A DNA stretch of 64,000 bases from the NCBI RefSeq assembly GCF_000701365.1, contig NZ_JNIK01000014.1, positions 186,001-250,000 on the forward strand, written 5' to 3'. The stretch is from Blastococcus sp. URHD0036. Its GTDB lineage: Bacteria > Actinomycetota > Actinomycetes > Mycobacteriales > Geodermatophilaceae. Within the stretch, counting starts at the first letter, position 1. Each line of letters starts with the position of its first letter. Positions 46,506-57,023 of this stretch are shown here, one piece after another. Under the pieces are notes generated by a model. It had not been told where the DNA came from and made no database searches. It saw only the letters and a list, made by a program, of their open reading frames with translations. Made by a program: the position numbers and the translations under genes.

Positions 46506-47987
<1,482 letters not shown>

Positions 47988-47989
47988 GC

Positions 47990-49717
47990 TCAGACCCGCT
48001 TCCTGTCGTAGTCGGCCCGCTTGCCGGTGCCGTAGCGGCGCAGCGCCCCGTCGGGGCCGGCGGCGTTGGGCCGCTGGAAGATCCAGTTCTGCCAGGCGGT
48101 GAGCCGGCCGAAGACCTTGGTCTCCGGGGTCTCCCGGCCGGCGAAGCGCAGGTTGGCCTCCATGCCGGTCAGCGCGTCGGGGGAGAAGCTGGCCCGCTCC
48201 TCGATGGCGAGGCGGACCTCGTCGTCCCAGTCGATGTCGTCCGGTGCCGCGGTGACCAGGCCGAGGGCGTCGGCGTCGGCGGCGAGCAGATCGCGCCCGG
48301 CCGCCGCCTCGGCGGCGGCGAGCTCCTGGGCGCTGCCGAGGAAGCGGACCTGCAGCCGGGTCAGGTCGTTGCCCATGGGCAGCAGGCCGGTGGTGAAGGC
48401 GTTCAGCCGGATCACCGCGGGGGGCAACGGGCGCTCGTCGTCCTCGAACTGCCCGTCGAGCATGTACTGCCGGTCCGCGGCGAGGGCGATCTCGGCCAGG
48501 GCGCCGACGAAGCAGCTGCCCGGCTCGATCAGCGCGAAGAGGCTGCGGGACGTCGTGTCGAGCCGCTTCACGGTCCGCTTGTAGAAGCCGATCAGCTCGT
48601 CGACCAGCCAGTGCCCGCGGGCGCCGAGCAGGAACTCGTCGGAGGCCGCGGCGGTCGCCGGGTCGCCCTCGGTGCGCAGCAGCCACGTGCCGATCGACTG
48701 CTCGTTGCTGCGCAGGTGCAGGATCGCGTCGTCCAGCTGGCGGGTCATCGCGAGGAACCAGCCCCGGTCGCCCTGGGCCTGCAGTTCCTCGACCGACGCG
48801 GGGACGGCGGACGGGCCGAGCACCGTGACGGTGGCCGTGCCGGAGTCGCGGTCGAGGACGACGCGCACGTGCTCGTAGCCGAAGCCGTCGTCGGTGGTCT
48901 CGCGGCGCAGCGGGGTCAGCGCGATGCCCTGCGCGCCGGCGCCGGGCCGGGTGGAGCCGGCGGCGAGCTCCGCGGCGCGGCGGGCCACCTCGGCGTCGAA
49001 GTCGCGGGCCTTGACGACGGCGTCGACCAGCCGCCACTGCACCGCCTTCTCGCCGCGGACGCCCTCGGCGGTGGTGGAGAAGACGTCGGCCAGGTCGCGC
49101 CGGACGCCGCGCTTGTCGACCACGCGGGTCAGGCCGCCGGTGCCGGGCAGCACGCCCAGCAGCGGGACCTCGGGGAGCGAGACGGCCGAGGAGTTGTCGT
49201 CGACCAGCACGATCTGCTCGCAGGCCAGCGCCAGCTCGTAGCCGCCGCCGGCCGCGGTGCCGTTGACCGCGGCGAGGAACGGCAGCCCGGAGGAGCGGGA
49301 CGCGTCCTCGATGCCGTTGCGGGTCTCGTTGGTGAACTTGCAGAAGTTCACCTTCCAGCTGTGCGGGGAGGCGGCGAGCATCCTGATGTTCGCGCCGGCG
49401 CAGAACATCCGCTCCTTGCCGCTGGTCACCACGACGGCCTTGACCTCGGGGTGCTCGAAGCGCAGCCGCTGGACCGCGTCGTGCAGCTCGATGTCGACGC
49501 CGAGGTCGTAGCTGTTCATCTTCAGCTCGTAGCCGGGGACCAGGCCGCCGTCCTCGTCCACGTCGAGCGTGAGCGTGGCGATCTCGCCGTCGACCGACAG
49601 CCGCCAGTGCCGGTACTGCTCGGGCGAGGTGACGAACGAGACCTCGACGGTCGCGGCCGGCTCGGCGACCGGGGCGGGGGCCTCCGGAGTCGGCCGGCGG
49701 TCGTCCAGCGTGGTCAC
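47990..49717 (-). CDS. boxC: 2,3-Epoxybenzoyl-CoA dihydrolase BoxC
   Basis: 575 aa from GTG 49717, preceded by GGGAGG. Duplicated crotonase-like domains: first around VVVTSGKERMFCAGANIRML and VNGTAAGGGYELALACEQIVLVDDNSSAVSLPEVPLLGVLPGTGGLTRV; second around SCFVGALAEIALAADRQYM. The end AGPDGALRRYGTGKRADYDRKRV is conserved. It hydrolyses the epoxide ring to 3,4-didehydroadipyl-CoA semialdehyde and formate. First gene of the box operon; an inverted repeat lies upstream. Confidence 0.96.
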   Translation of the reverse strand: MTTLDDRRPTPEAPAPVAEPAATVEVSFVTSPEQYRHWRLSVDGEIATLTLDVDEDGGLVPGYELKMNSYDLGVDIELHDAVQRLRFEHPEVKAVVVTSGKERMFCAGANIRMLAASPHSWKVNFCKFTNETRNGIEDASRSSGLPFLAAVNGTAAGGGYELALACEQIVLVDDNSSAVSLPEVPLLGVLPGTGGLTRVVDKRGVRRDLADVFSTTAEGVRGEKAVQWRLVDAVVKARDFDAEVARRAAELAAGSTRPGAGAQGIALTPLRRETTDDGFGYEHVRVVLDRDSGTATVTVLGPSAVPASVEELQAQGDRGWFLAMTRQLDDAILHLRSNEQSIGTWLLRTEGDPATAAASDEFLLGARGHWLVDELIGFYKRTVKRLDTTSRSLFALIEPGSCFVGALAEIALAADRQYMLDGQFEDDERPLPPAVIRLNAFTTGLLPMGNDLTRLQVRFLGSAQELAAAEAAAGRDLLAADADALGLVTAAPDDIDWDDEVRLAIEERASFSPDALTGMEANLRFAGRETPETKVFGRLTAWQNWIFQRPNAAGPDGALRRYGTGKRADYDRKRV

Positions 49718-49991
49718 GGCGCCTCCCAGGGGACGGGGCCGGCGAGGGGGGATCCCCGGCGGCCGCGTGTCCCCATCGTGACGTGCTACAGAGCGATGTG
49801 CAACCAGCAGAGCTTCTGTAGCGGAGGCGCGCCGTGGTCCGTCACCTGCCGTTCGAGCTGCGCGTCCGTCCGTCACCGCGGTCCGGACCGCTGTCCGGAT
49901 TGTGGGACGGATCACGCATGGGCCGTGAGGGCGGTCGGGGACCGCGCGGGCCCTCCGGCAGGATGGCGCCGGACGCGGCGGAGGGAGGGCC
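49718..49991. promoter_or_regulatory. Divergent promoter region between boxC and the pabB fusion
   Basis: This 274-base gap separates boxC and the divergent pabB-pabC gene. GCTACAG (49785-49791) and CTGTAGC (49816-49822) are a perfect 7-base inverted repeat 24 bases apart, and CAGAGC occurs twice between (or at the edges of) these arms. On the minus strand TTGCAC lies inside the repeat and could be a -35 element of the box promoter. The region is a likely target of a box regulator or of the neighbouring PaaX-type protein; this is inferred. Confidence 0.5.
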
Positions 49992-51743
49992 ATGCCCTGG
50001 GCGCGCTTCGACGACCTCCGCACCGGCACCGCACTGGCCTTCGACGACGTCGAGCAGGAGCTGGTCGCCGTCCGCCCCGAGGAGGTGCCGGCCGTCCTCG
50101 ACGAGGTCGACCGGCTGACCTCGGCCGGCCGCTGGGCGTTCGGCTTCGTGGCCTACGAGGCAGCCGCGGGCCTGGACCCGGACCTGGCCGTGCACGAGCC
50201 GGTGCCCGGGCTCCCGCTCGCCTGGTTCGGGATCTCGTCGGCGCCGGCACGGGTCGGGGTCGTGACGCCGAACGACGTCCGCGACCACGCCGTCGGCCCC
50301 TGGTCCTGTGCGTGGGACGCGCCGCGCCACCGCGACGCCGTCGAGCGCGTGCGGGAGCACATCGCCGCCGGCGAGACCTACCAGTGCAACCTGACCACGC
50401 GCGTCACCGCGCCGGCGGCCGGGGACCTGCGGCAGCTGTACGCGGACCTGGCCCTGGGCCAGCGCGGCGCCCACAACGCCTACCTGGACCTCGGGCGCTT
50501 CGTGGTCGCGAGCGCCAGCCCCGAGCTCTTCGTCGAGTGGACCGGGGACCTGCTGCGGATGCGGCCGATGAAGGGCACCGCCGCGCGGGGACGGACGCCG
50601 GAGGAGGACGCTGCGGCGGTCGGCGCGCTCCTGGCCAGCGCCAAGGAGCGGGCCGAGAACGTCATGATCGTCGACCTGGTGCGCAACGACCTGGCCCGGA
50701 TCGCCCGCACCGGCAGCGTCACGGTGACCGGGCTGTGCCGGCCGGAGCGCTTCGAGACGGTCCACCAGCTCACCTCGGAGGTCACCGCCGAGGTGCTGCC
50801 GGGCACCGGGCTGACCGACGTCTTCCGTGCGCTGTTCCCCTCCGGGTCGGTCACCGGGGCGCCGAAGGTCGCCTCGATGCAGCTGCTCCGCGAGCTCGAG
50901 GACGGCCCGCGCGGCGTCTACTGCGGCGCGGTGGGGGTGGTGGCCCCGCCCGGCGCGCCCGTCCGGGCCCGGTTCGCCGTCGCGATCCGCACCGTCCTGG
51001 TCGACCGCGAGACCGGCACGGCCACCTACGGCACCGGCGGGGGCATCACCTGGGGGTCCGAGCCCGCGGCGGAGTACGCGGAACTGCTGGCCAAGGCGCG
51101 GGTGCTCGACGCCCGGCCCGAGGACTTCGCCCTCCTCGAGACCATGCGGCACGAGGCCGGGCGCGGGGTCCGGTCCCTCGACGCGCACCTGGACCGGATG
51201 GCCGGCTCGGCCGCCTGGTTCGGGTTCCCGTTCGACGGTGCCGCCGCGCGCGCGGCGCTGGCCGGCCGGCTGACCGGCGCGGGGGACGCCCGGGTCCGGC
51301 TGCTGTGCGCCCGGGACGGACGCCTGACCGTCGAGGTCGGGCCGCTGCCCGGCGCCGTCGCCGGCCCGCTCCGGCTGCACGTCGACGACGACCCGGTCGA
51401 CTCCCGCGAGGTCTGGCCGCACCACAAGACGACGCTCCGCGCGCCCTACGAGCTGCGGCGGGCCCGGCACCCGGAGGCCGACGAGGTGGTGCTGGTCAAC
51501 GAGCGGGGTGAGGTCACCGAGGCCTGCACGGCCAACCTCGCCGTCCGCCTCGACGGCCGCTGGTGGACGCCGCCGCTCGGGGACGGCTGCCTCCCGGGCG
51601 TCGAGCGGGCCCGGCTGGTCCGGGCGGGGGTCCTCGCCGAGCGCGTGCTGCGGCCGGCGGACCTCGTGCAGGCCGGGGAGTTGGCGCTGGTCAACTCGCT
51701 CCGCGGCTGGCGCCCGGCCGTGCTGGGCGCGGCGCCGGGCTGA
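49992..51743 (+). CDS. pabB: Aminodeoxychorismate synthase component I fused to aminodeoxychorismate lyase
   Basis: 583 aa. N-terminal chorismate-binding domain (about 1-370): GETYQCNLTTRV, MRPMKGTAARG, ENVMIVDLVRNDLARIA, FPSGSVTGAPKVASM. C-terminal PLP-lyase domain (about 375-580): FALLETMRHEAGRGVRSLDAHLDRM, HHKTTLRAPYE with the PLP lysine, and NERGEVTEACTANLAV. The fusion makes 4-aminobenzoate for folate in one chain; glutaminase PabA is elsewhere. The next gene follows 19 bases later. Confidence 0.93.
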   Translation: MPWARFDDLRTGTALAFDDVEQELVAVRPEEVPAVLDEVDRLTSAGRWAFGFVAYEAAAGLDPDLAVHEPVPGLPLAWFGISSAPARVGVVTPNDVRDHAVGPWSCAWDAPRHRDAVERVREHIAAGETYQCNLTTRVTAPAAGDLRQLYADLALGQRGAHNAYLDLGRFVVASASPELFVEWTGDLLRMRPMKGTAARGRTPEEDAAAVGALLASAKERAENVMIVDLVRNDLARIARTGSVTVTGLCRPERFETVHQLTSEVTAEVLPGTGLTDVFRALFPSGSVTGAPKVASMQLLRELEDGPRGVYCGAVGVVAPPGAPVRARFAVAIRTVLVDRETGTATYGTGGGITWGSEPAAEYAELLAKARVLDARPEDFALLETMRHEAGRGVRSLDAHLDRMAGSAAWFGFPFDGAAARAALAGRLTGAGDARVRLLCARDGRLTVEVGPLPGAVAGPLRLHVDDDPVDSREVWPHHKTTLRAPYELRRARHPEADEVVLVNERGEVTEACTANLAVRLDGRWWTPPLGDGCLPGVERARLVRAGVLAERVLRPADLVQAGELALVNSLRGWRPAVLGAAPG

Positions 51744-51762
51744 CGCGGTGCCGGATGCCACG

Positions 51763-52614
51763 ATGGGCGCCGTGGAGCCAGGGGACGGGCCGGTCGTCAC
51801 GCGCCGCCAGGAGCTCGGCGCGGCCAGTGCGCGCAGCCTGCTGCTCACGGTGCTCGGCGAGTTCGTGCTGCCGTCCGGCCGTCCGGTGTGGACGGCGACC
51901 CTGCTGGAGCTGCTCGGCGACCTCGACGTCGCCGAGAAGGCGGCCCGCCAGGCGATCATGCGGACGGCGGACTCCGGCTGGATCGCCTCCTCCCGGGTCG
52001 GGCGGGAGACGCGCTGGTCGCTGACGGCCGCCGGCACCCGCCTGCTGCGCGAGGGCCGCGACCGGATCTACGGCTTCGCCCGGGACGAACGGCAGTGGCA
52101 CGGGCGCTGGCTGGTGGCCCTCGTCGGCGTCCCGGAGAACAACCGGGCCCTCCGGCAGCGGCTGCGCACCCAACTGGGCTGGGCGGGGCTCGGCTCGCCG
52201 GCGCCGGGGACGTGGGTGACGCCCTGGACCGGCCGCGAGCCCGAGGTGCGCGAGGCGCTGGCCGACCTCGCGCTCCTGGCCGGCAGCTGGACCTTCGTCG
52301 CCGACGCCGGCCGGGTGGGCGACGAGCGGTCGCTGGCCCGCGCGGCCTGGGACCTCGACGACATCGAGGGCCGGTACGAGGACTTCCTCGAACTGGTTGG
52401 CCGGCGCCGGCCGCGGACCGACCGGCAGGCGCTGGTCGCCCAGGTTCGGCTGGTCCAGGAGTGGCGCCGCTTCCCGTTGCTGGACCCGGGCCTGCCGCGG
52501 GAGCTGCTGCCGCCCCGGTGGAGCGGCAACCGGGCCGCGGAGGTCTTCCGGGAGCGGCACGCCGCCTGGGCCGCCCGGGCCGAGGCGGCCTGGTCGGAGC
52601 TGGCCCGCGACTGA
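51763..52614 (+). CDS. PaaX-family transcriptional regulator
   Basis: 283 aa from ATG 51763 (GTG 51772 also possible). N-terminal winged helix (SARSLLLTVLGEFVLPSGRPVWTATLLELLGDLDVAEKAARQAIMRTADSGWI) and C-terminal PaaX domain (WLVALVGVPENNRALRQRLRTQLGWAGLGSPAPGTWVTPW, LVAQVRLVQEWRRFPLLDPGLPRELLPPRW). PaaX proteins repress phenylacetate catabolism and sense phenylacetyl-CoA. Because it sits 2 kb from the box operon and no paa genes are in view, it may instead sense benzoyl-CoA; that is a guess. Confidence 0.88.
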   Translation: MGAVEPGDGPVVTRRQELGAASARSLLLTVLGEFVLPSGRPVWTATLLELLGDLDVAEKAARQAIMRTADSGWIASSRVGRETRWSLTAAGTRLLREGRDRIYGFARDERQWHGRWLVALVGVPENNRALRQRLRTQLGWAGLGSPAPGTWVTPWTGREPEVREALADLALLAGSWTFVADAGRVGDERSLARAAWDLDDIEGRYEDFLELVGRRRPRTDRQALVAQVRLVQEWRRFPLLDPGLPRELLPPRWSGNRAAEVFRERHAAWAARAEAAWSELARD

Positions 52615-52628
52615 CCGCGGCCGGCGAC

Positions 52629-53177
52629 TCAGGCGGGGACCGGGTGCTCGGCCAGCCAGGCCCGTCCGGCGTCGGTGATGACGCGGACGTCCTTCTCCGC
52701 CTGCAGCAGCGGGGGGTCCGACCGGTAGAGGCGGGCCACGAGCCGGTTGTCCGGGGCCAGCCGGCGGGCGATCTGGTGCGCCTCGAGCTTGTGCAGCCGC
52801 CCGTCGGGGGCCTGCGCGAACCGCTGCAGCAGCGCGGCCTGCGCCGCCTCCGGGTCCCGCCGCGGACCCGGGGCCGCGGCGGCCGGCTCCTCGTCCAGCA
52901 GCGCGGTCATCGCCCGGGAGAACGTCTGGACCAGGTCGCGGATGCGGTCCTCGCGCGACGGGGGGTCGGCGTCGCCGCCGGCGCCCTGCCAGGTGCGCTG
53001 CGGATGCCGGCGCAGGTACTCCTGCTCGAGCTCGAGCATCCGCTCGGTGTGCGTGCGGAACTGGTCGGCGGTGCCGTGCAGGAAGACCCAGTGCCGCATG
53101 GCGTGGGCGTGCACCCCCTGGCGCTCCAGCTCCTCGTCGGACAGGTCGCGGGCGGGCACGCCGGGGCGGTCGCTCAT
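52629..53177 (-). CDS. DUF6158-like hypothetical protein
   Basis: 182 aa from ATG 53177. The N-terminal region GVPARDLSDEELERQGVHAHAMRHWVFLHGTADQFRTHTERMLELEQEYLRRHPQR matches the pattern of small actinobacterial DUF6158 proteins. The C-terminal part (LHKLEAHQIARRLAPDNRLVARLYRSDPPLLQAEKDVRVITDAGRAWLAEHP) looks like a second helical domain, unusual for the short members. No function known. Confidence 0.7.
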   Translation of the reverse strand: MSDRPGVPARDLSDEELERQGVHAHAMRHWVFLHGTADQFRTHTERMLELEQEYLRRHPQRTWQGAGGDADPPSREDRIRDLVQTFSRAMTALLDEEPAAAAPGPRRDPEAAQAALLQRFAQAPDGRLHKLEAHQIARRLAPDNRLVARLYRSDPPLLQAEKDVRVITDAGRAWLAEHPVPA

Positions 53178-53295
53178 GACGCTCCTCTCGGGGCGGGCGG
53201 GTGTGATCGGGGTCTCATCGTGCTGCCGGCCGGCGCTGCTGTCACGCGTTCCGGGTGGCAGGGTGGGGCCGACGCAGCGGGGAGCGGAGGGGTCG

Positions 53296-53976
53296 ATGAG
53301 CCGTCGGGAGTGGTGGGTGGACGCCGAGCGGGCCCTGGGGACCGCGCTGGGCCGGCTGGTCCCGCACGAGTACCCCGGCCCCTCGCTGCTGCCGGGCTGG
53401 TCGCGGGCGCACGTGCTGGGGCACCTCGCCGGCAACGCCGACGGGCTGACCAACCTGCTCGAGTGGGCGCGCACCGGCGTGGAGACCCCGATGTACGCCT
53501 CCGCGCAGGCGCGGAACGCGGAGATCGAGCGCCGCGCCGCGCTGCCCCCGGAGGAGCTCGACGCCGAGGTGCTGGCGGCCACCCGGCGGCTGGCGGAGGC
53601 GGTGGCCGGGCTGCCGGACCGGGCCTGGGACGCCGAGGTCCGCACCTTCCCCGGTCGCACGGTACCGGCGAGCGAGGTGCTGTGGATGCGGACCGTCGAG
53701 GCCCGGGTGCACGCGGTCGACCTCGACGCCGGGGTGGGCTTCGCCGACGTGCCCGGCGACGTGCTCGCCGCGCTGGTCGACCAGGTCTTCGGGACCTGGG
53801 CGCGCAAGGACACCGTCCCGGCCCTCACGGTCTTCGCCGGCGACGGGGAGTGGGGCAGCGGCGAGCCCGCCGTCGCCGGGTCGCTCCCGGACGTCGTCGC
53901 CTGGCTCACCGGCCGGACGGCGGGGGAGGGGCTGCGGTCCGACGGGCCGCTGCCGTCGCTGCCGGCCTGGACCTGA
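53296..53976 (+). CDS. Mycothiol-dependent maleylpyruvate isomerase-family enzyme
   Basis: 226 aa from ATG 53296. DinB-like four-helix bundle with metal-binding histidines in RAHVLGHLAGNADGL and EARVHAVDLD; the C-terminal domain ends PLPSLPAWT as in maleylpyruvate isomerases. The family uses mycothiol to isomerise maleylpyruvate to fumarylpyruvate in the gentisate pathway. No gentisate dioxygenase lies nearby, so the actual substrate is open. Seven bases before the amidohydrolase gene, likely one operon. Confidence 0.85.
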   Translation: MSRREWWVDAERALGTALGRLVPHEYPGPSLLPGWSRAHVLGHLAGNADGLTNLLEWARTGVETPMYASAQARNAEIERRAALPPEELDAEVLAATRRLAEAVAGLPDRAWDAEVRTFPGRTVPASEVLWMRTVEARVHAVDLDAGVGFADVPGDVLAALVDQVFGTWARKDTVPALTVFAGDGEWGSGEPAVAGSLPDVVAWLTGRTAGEGLRSDGPLPSLPAWT

Positions 53977-53983
53977 GGCCCCC

Positions 53984-54847
53984 GTGCTCGACGGACACGT
54001 GCTGGTGGACGCGCACGTCCACGTCCCGCTGCTCGACACCCTGGCCCCGGCGTGGGTCGACTGGGCCCGGCAGTTCGGCCGGCCCGGCATCCTCGAGGAG
54101 ATCTGGCGTCCGGACGGCACGCCGGACCCGGCCGCGCTGGACCGGCACATGGCCGAGCAGGGTGTGGACGTCGCCCTGCTGTTCTGCGAGTACAGCCCCA
54201 AGGCCACCGGCTACCAGCGCTTCGACGACCTGCTGCCGCTCGTCGAGCACAACCCGCGGCGGTTCCGGCCGGTCGCCAACGTCAACCCGCACCTGCACCA
54301 CCCGATCGCCGCGGAGCTCACCCGGCAGCTGGACCTCGGTGCGGCCGCGCTGAAGATCCACCCCGTCCACGGCGGGTTCCGGGCCGACGACGCGATGATG
54401 TACCCGGCCTACGCCGTGCTGGTCGAGCGCGGCGTGCCGCTGGTGGTGCACTCGGGCACGAGCACCTTCCCGGGCTCGACCAACGCCTACGCCGACCCGG
54501 TGTACCTCGACGCCGTCGTCCGCGACTTCCCCGACCTCCAGGTCGTGCTCGCCCACGGGGGGCGCGGCTGGTGGTACGACGCCGCGGCCTTCCTCGCCGT
54601 CTCCCGGCCCAACGTGTGGATCGAGCTCTCCGGTCTGCCGCCGCGGCGGCTGCCCGAGTACTACGGCCGCTTCGACCTCGCCCGGCTCGCGCGGAAGTTC
54701 ATCTACGGCACCGACTGGCCCGGCGTCCCCGGCCAGGCCGCGAACGCCCGCGCGATCGCGGCCCTGGACATCCCGGCGGACGTCGTCCCGCTCGTGCTCG
54801 GGGGCAACGCGCTGCGCGTCTACCGCGGGCTCGACCCCGCGGTCTGA
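53984..54847 (+). CDS. Amidohydrolase-2 / TIM-barrel metal-dependent hydrolase
   Basis: 287 aa from GTG 53984. N-terminal metal motif VDAHVHVPLLD, Lys and His in AALKIHPVHGGF, VVHSGTS, HGGRGWW and Asp in IYGTDWPG. These define the ACMSD/gamma-resorcylate decarboxylase superfamily. Decarboxylation or hydrolysis of an aromatic or ring-opened acid fits the setting; the exact reaction is not visible. The end overlaps the convergent rocD gene by 28 bases. Confidence 0.82.
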   Translation: MLDGHVLVDAHVHVPLLDTLAPAWVDWARQFGRPGILEEIWRPDGTPDPAALDRHMAEQGVDVALLFCEYSPKATGYQRFDDLLPLVEHNPRRFRPVANVNPHLHHPIAAELTRQLDLGAAALKIHPVHGGFRADDAMMYPAYAVLVERGVPLVVHSGTSTFPGSTNAYADPVYLDAVVRDFPDLQVVLAHGGRGWWYDAAAFLAVSRPNVWIELSGLPPRRLPEYYGRFDLARLARKFIYGTDWPGVPGQAANARAIAALDIPADVVPLVLGGNALRVYRGLDPAV

Positions 54848-56058
54848 CCGGTCACGACCGCCGCCAGCCGGTCGACCGCCCAGTCCAGCTCCTCCTCGGT
54901 GACGACCAGCGGCGGGGCGAGCCGGATCGTCGAGCCGTGGGTGTCCTTGGTGAGCACGCCGCAGGCGGCCAGCCGCCGGCAGGCCTCGGCGCCGTTCATC
55001 AGGGCGGGGTCGACGTCGACACCGGCCCACAGCCCGCGGGTGCGGACGGCGGTGACCCCGGAGCCGACGAGCTCCGACAGCCGCGCCGACAGCCGGGCGC
55101 CCAGCTCGCGCGCCCGGGCCTGGTACTCGCCGGTCTCCAGCAGCCGCACCACGGCGTGCCCGACGGCCGCGGCCAGCGGGTTGCCGCCGAAGGTGGACCC
55201 GTGGCTGCCCGGCGTCACGACGCCGAGGACGTCGCGCCGCGCCACGACCGCCGACACCGGGAGGATGCCGCCGCCCAGGGCCTTGCCGAGGACGTAGACG
55301 TCCGGCGTCACGCCCTCGAGGTCGCAGGCGAAGGTGGCCCCGGTGCGCCCCAGCCCGGACTGCACCTCGTCGGCGACGAACAGCGCGCCGGCCTCGTCGC
55401 AGGCGGCCCGCACCGCGGCGAGGTAGCCCGGCGGCGGCACCACGACCCCGGCCTCGCCCTGGACCGGCTCGAGGAGCACCGCGACCGTCTCCGGGGTGAG
55501 CGCCGCCCGCAGCGCGGCCGCGTCGCCGTAGGGGACGACGTCGAAGCCGGGGGTGAAGGGGCCGAAGCCGTCGCGCGCCACCGGGTCGGTGGAGAACCCG
55601 ACGATCGTCGTCGTCCGGCCGTGGAAACCGCCCGCGGCGACCACGATCCGGGCCCGGCCGTCGGGGACGCCCTTGACCCGGTACCCCCAGCGGCGGGCGA
55701 CCTTGACCGCGGTCTCCACCGCCTCCGCGCCGGTGTTCATCGGCAGCACGAGGTCCATGCCGGCCAGGGCGGCGAGGTCGCGGGCGAACGGGCCCAGCCG
55801 GTCGTTGCCGAAGGCCCGGCTGGTGAGGGTGACCCGGTCCAGCTGGTCGCGTGCGGCGGCGACCAGCGCGGGATGGCGGTGGCCGAAGTTGAGCGCCGAG
55901 TACCCGGCCAGGCAGTCCAGGTACCGGCGGCCGTCCACGTCGGTCACCCACGCGCCCTCCGCCGCGGTGACGACGACCGGCAGCGGGGAGTAGTTGTGCG
56001 CGGTGACGGCCTCGGCCAGCGCGAGGTGCTCGGCGGTGCGGGACACGGTGGTGCTCAT
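54820..56058 (-). CDS. rocD: Ornithine-oxo-acid aminotransferase
   Basis: 412 aa from ATG 56058. Class III aminotransferase: GRRYLDCLAGYSALNFGHRHP, GGFHGRTTTIVGFSTDP, GALFVADEVQSGLGRTGATFACD and the PLP Lys in YVLGKALGGGILPVSA. The NFGHRHP and AEAVETAVKVARRWGY patterns are typical of RocD. It converts ornithine to glutamate semialdehyde in arginine breakdown. A head-to-head promoter region lies upstream with the ArsR gene. Confidence 0.88.
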   Translation of the reverse strand: MSTTVSRTAEHLALAEAVTAHNYSPLPVVVTAAEGAWVTDVDGRRYLDCLAGYSALNFGHRHPALVAAARDQLDRVTLTSRAFGNDRLGPFARDLAALAGMDLVLPMNTGAEAVETAVKVARRWGYRVKGVPDGRARIVVAAGGFHGRTTTIVGFSTDPVARDGFGPFTPGFDVVPYGDAAALRAALTPETVAVLLEPVQGEAGVVVPPPGYLAAVRAACDEAGALFVADEVQSGLGRTGATFACDLEGVTPDVYVLGKALGGGILPVSAVVARRDVLGVVTPGSHGSTFGGNPLAAAVGHAVVRLLETGEYQARARELGARLSARLSELVGSGVTAVRTRGLWAGVDVDPALMNGAEACRRLAACGVLTKDTHGSTIRLAPPLVVTEEELDWAVDRLAAVVTGQTAGSSPR

Positions 56059-56106
56059 GGCGCATGGTCGACCCCGCGGGGTCGCGCCGGAAGAGTCGTG
56101 CGTACG

Positions 56107-56168
56107 CAACCAAACGGTTGACAACGGCGCCGGCGCGGTCCTAGCCTCTTTCTCAACCGGTTGGTTGA
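56107..56168 (+). promoter_or_regulatory. ArsR promoter with two CAACC-N4-GGTTG operators
   Basis: TTGACA (56118-56123) and TAGCCT (56142-56147) are a plausible -35/-10 pair 18 bases apart. CAACC-AAAC-GGTTG (56107-56120) overlaps the -35, and TCAACC-GGTT-GGTTGA (56153-56168) lies just downstream of the -10. The two inverted repeats share a half-site and 4-base spacing, which fits self-repression by the ArsR protein. Confidence 0.75.
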
Positions 56169-56185
56169 GCGAAGAGGAGGTCGAC

Positions 56186-56539
56186 ATGGCGGCGGACCCG
56201 CTGTCCCGGGTGTTCGCGGCCCTGGGCGACCCCACCCGCCGGGACATGGTGGCGCGGTTGACCCTCGGTGACGCGACGGTCAACGAGCTGGCGGCCCCGT
56301 ACGACATCAGCCTGCAGGCGGTCTCCAAGCACGTGCGCGTGCTCGAGGACGCCGGGCTGGTGAGCCGGAGCCGGTCGGCGCAGCGCCGGCCGGTGCACCT
56401 GGAGGCGGAGGTGTTCGACCTCATGACGAAGTGGCTCGAGCGCTACCGGCGCGCCGCCGAGGAGCGCTACCGCCGTCTCGACGACGTCCTGGCAGCCCTG
56501 CCGGACGATGCACACCCCGAGGGAGGAGCACGGCCATGA
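56186..56539 (+). CDS. ArsR-family regulator
   Basis: 117 aa from ATG 56186, preceded by AGAGGAGG. Winged helix FAALGDPTRRDMVARLTLGDATVNELAAPYDISLQAVSKHVRVLEDAGLVSRSRSAQRRPVHLEAEVFD. No metal-binding Cys. Such genes pair with AHSA1/SRPBCC proteins; here the next start overlaps the stop by ATGA, and operator-like repeats lie just upstream. Confidence 0.92.
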   Translation: MAADPLSRVFAALGDPTRRDMVARLTLGDATVNELAAPYDISLQAVSKHVRVLEDAGLVSRSRSAQRRPVHLEAEVFDLMTKWLERYRRAAEERYRRLDDVLAALPDDAHPEGGARP

Positions 56540-57021
56540 GCACCAGCACCGCGCACGAGACCCAGATCGTCGCCGACCCCGACGTCCCGATGGTCCGGAT
56601 CACCCGCGAGTTCGACGCCCCGCCCGCCAAGGTCTTCCGGGCGCACACCGACCCCGAGCTGGTGAAGCTCTGGAACGGGCCTCGGGGACTGGAGATGCGG
56701 GTGGACTCCTGGGACTGCCGCACCGGCGGCTCCTACCGCTACGTGCACGCGCGGGACGGCGAGGAGTTCGCCTTCCGCGGGACCTTCCACGAGATCCGGC
56801 CCGACGAGCTGATCGTGCAGACCTTCACCTTCGAGGGCTTCTCGGACGCCGTGGCGCTGGAGAAGCTCGTGCTGGAGGAGCTGCCCGGGGGCCGCTGCCG
56901 GCTCACCGCCACCTCGCTGGTGGACAGCTTCGAGGGCCGCGACGCCTTCGTGGCCAGCGGCATGGAGGTCGGCGTCCGTGAGGGGTACGAGCGGCTGGAC
57001 GCCGTCCTCGCCGGGAGCTGA
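56536..57021 (+). CDS. AHSA1-type SRPBCC protein
   Basis: 161 aa. START/Bet v1 fold of the activator-of-Hsp90-homology type: RITREFDAPPAKVFRAHTDPELVKLWNGPRGLEMRVDSWDCRTGGSYRYVHARDGEEFAFRGTFHEIRPDELIVQTFTFEGF and the C-terminal helix GMEVGVREGYERLDAVLA. Coupled to the ArsR gene, a common toxin-like or ligand-response pair of unknown substrate. Confidence 0.92.
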   Translation: MSTSTAHETQIVADPDVPMVRITREFDAPPAKVFRAHTDPELVKLWNGPRGLEMRVDSWDCRTGGSYRYVHARDGEEFAFRGTFHEIRPDELIVQTFTFEGFSDAVALEKLVLEELPGGRCRLTATSLVDSFEGRDAFVASGMEVGVREGYERLDAVLAGS

Positions 57022-57023
57022 GG

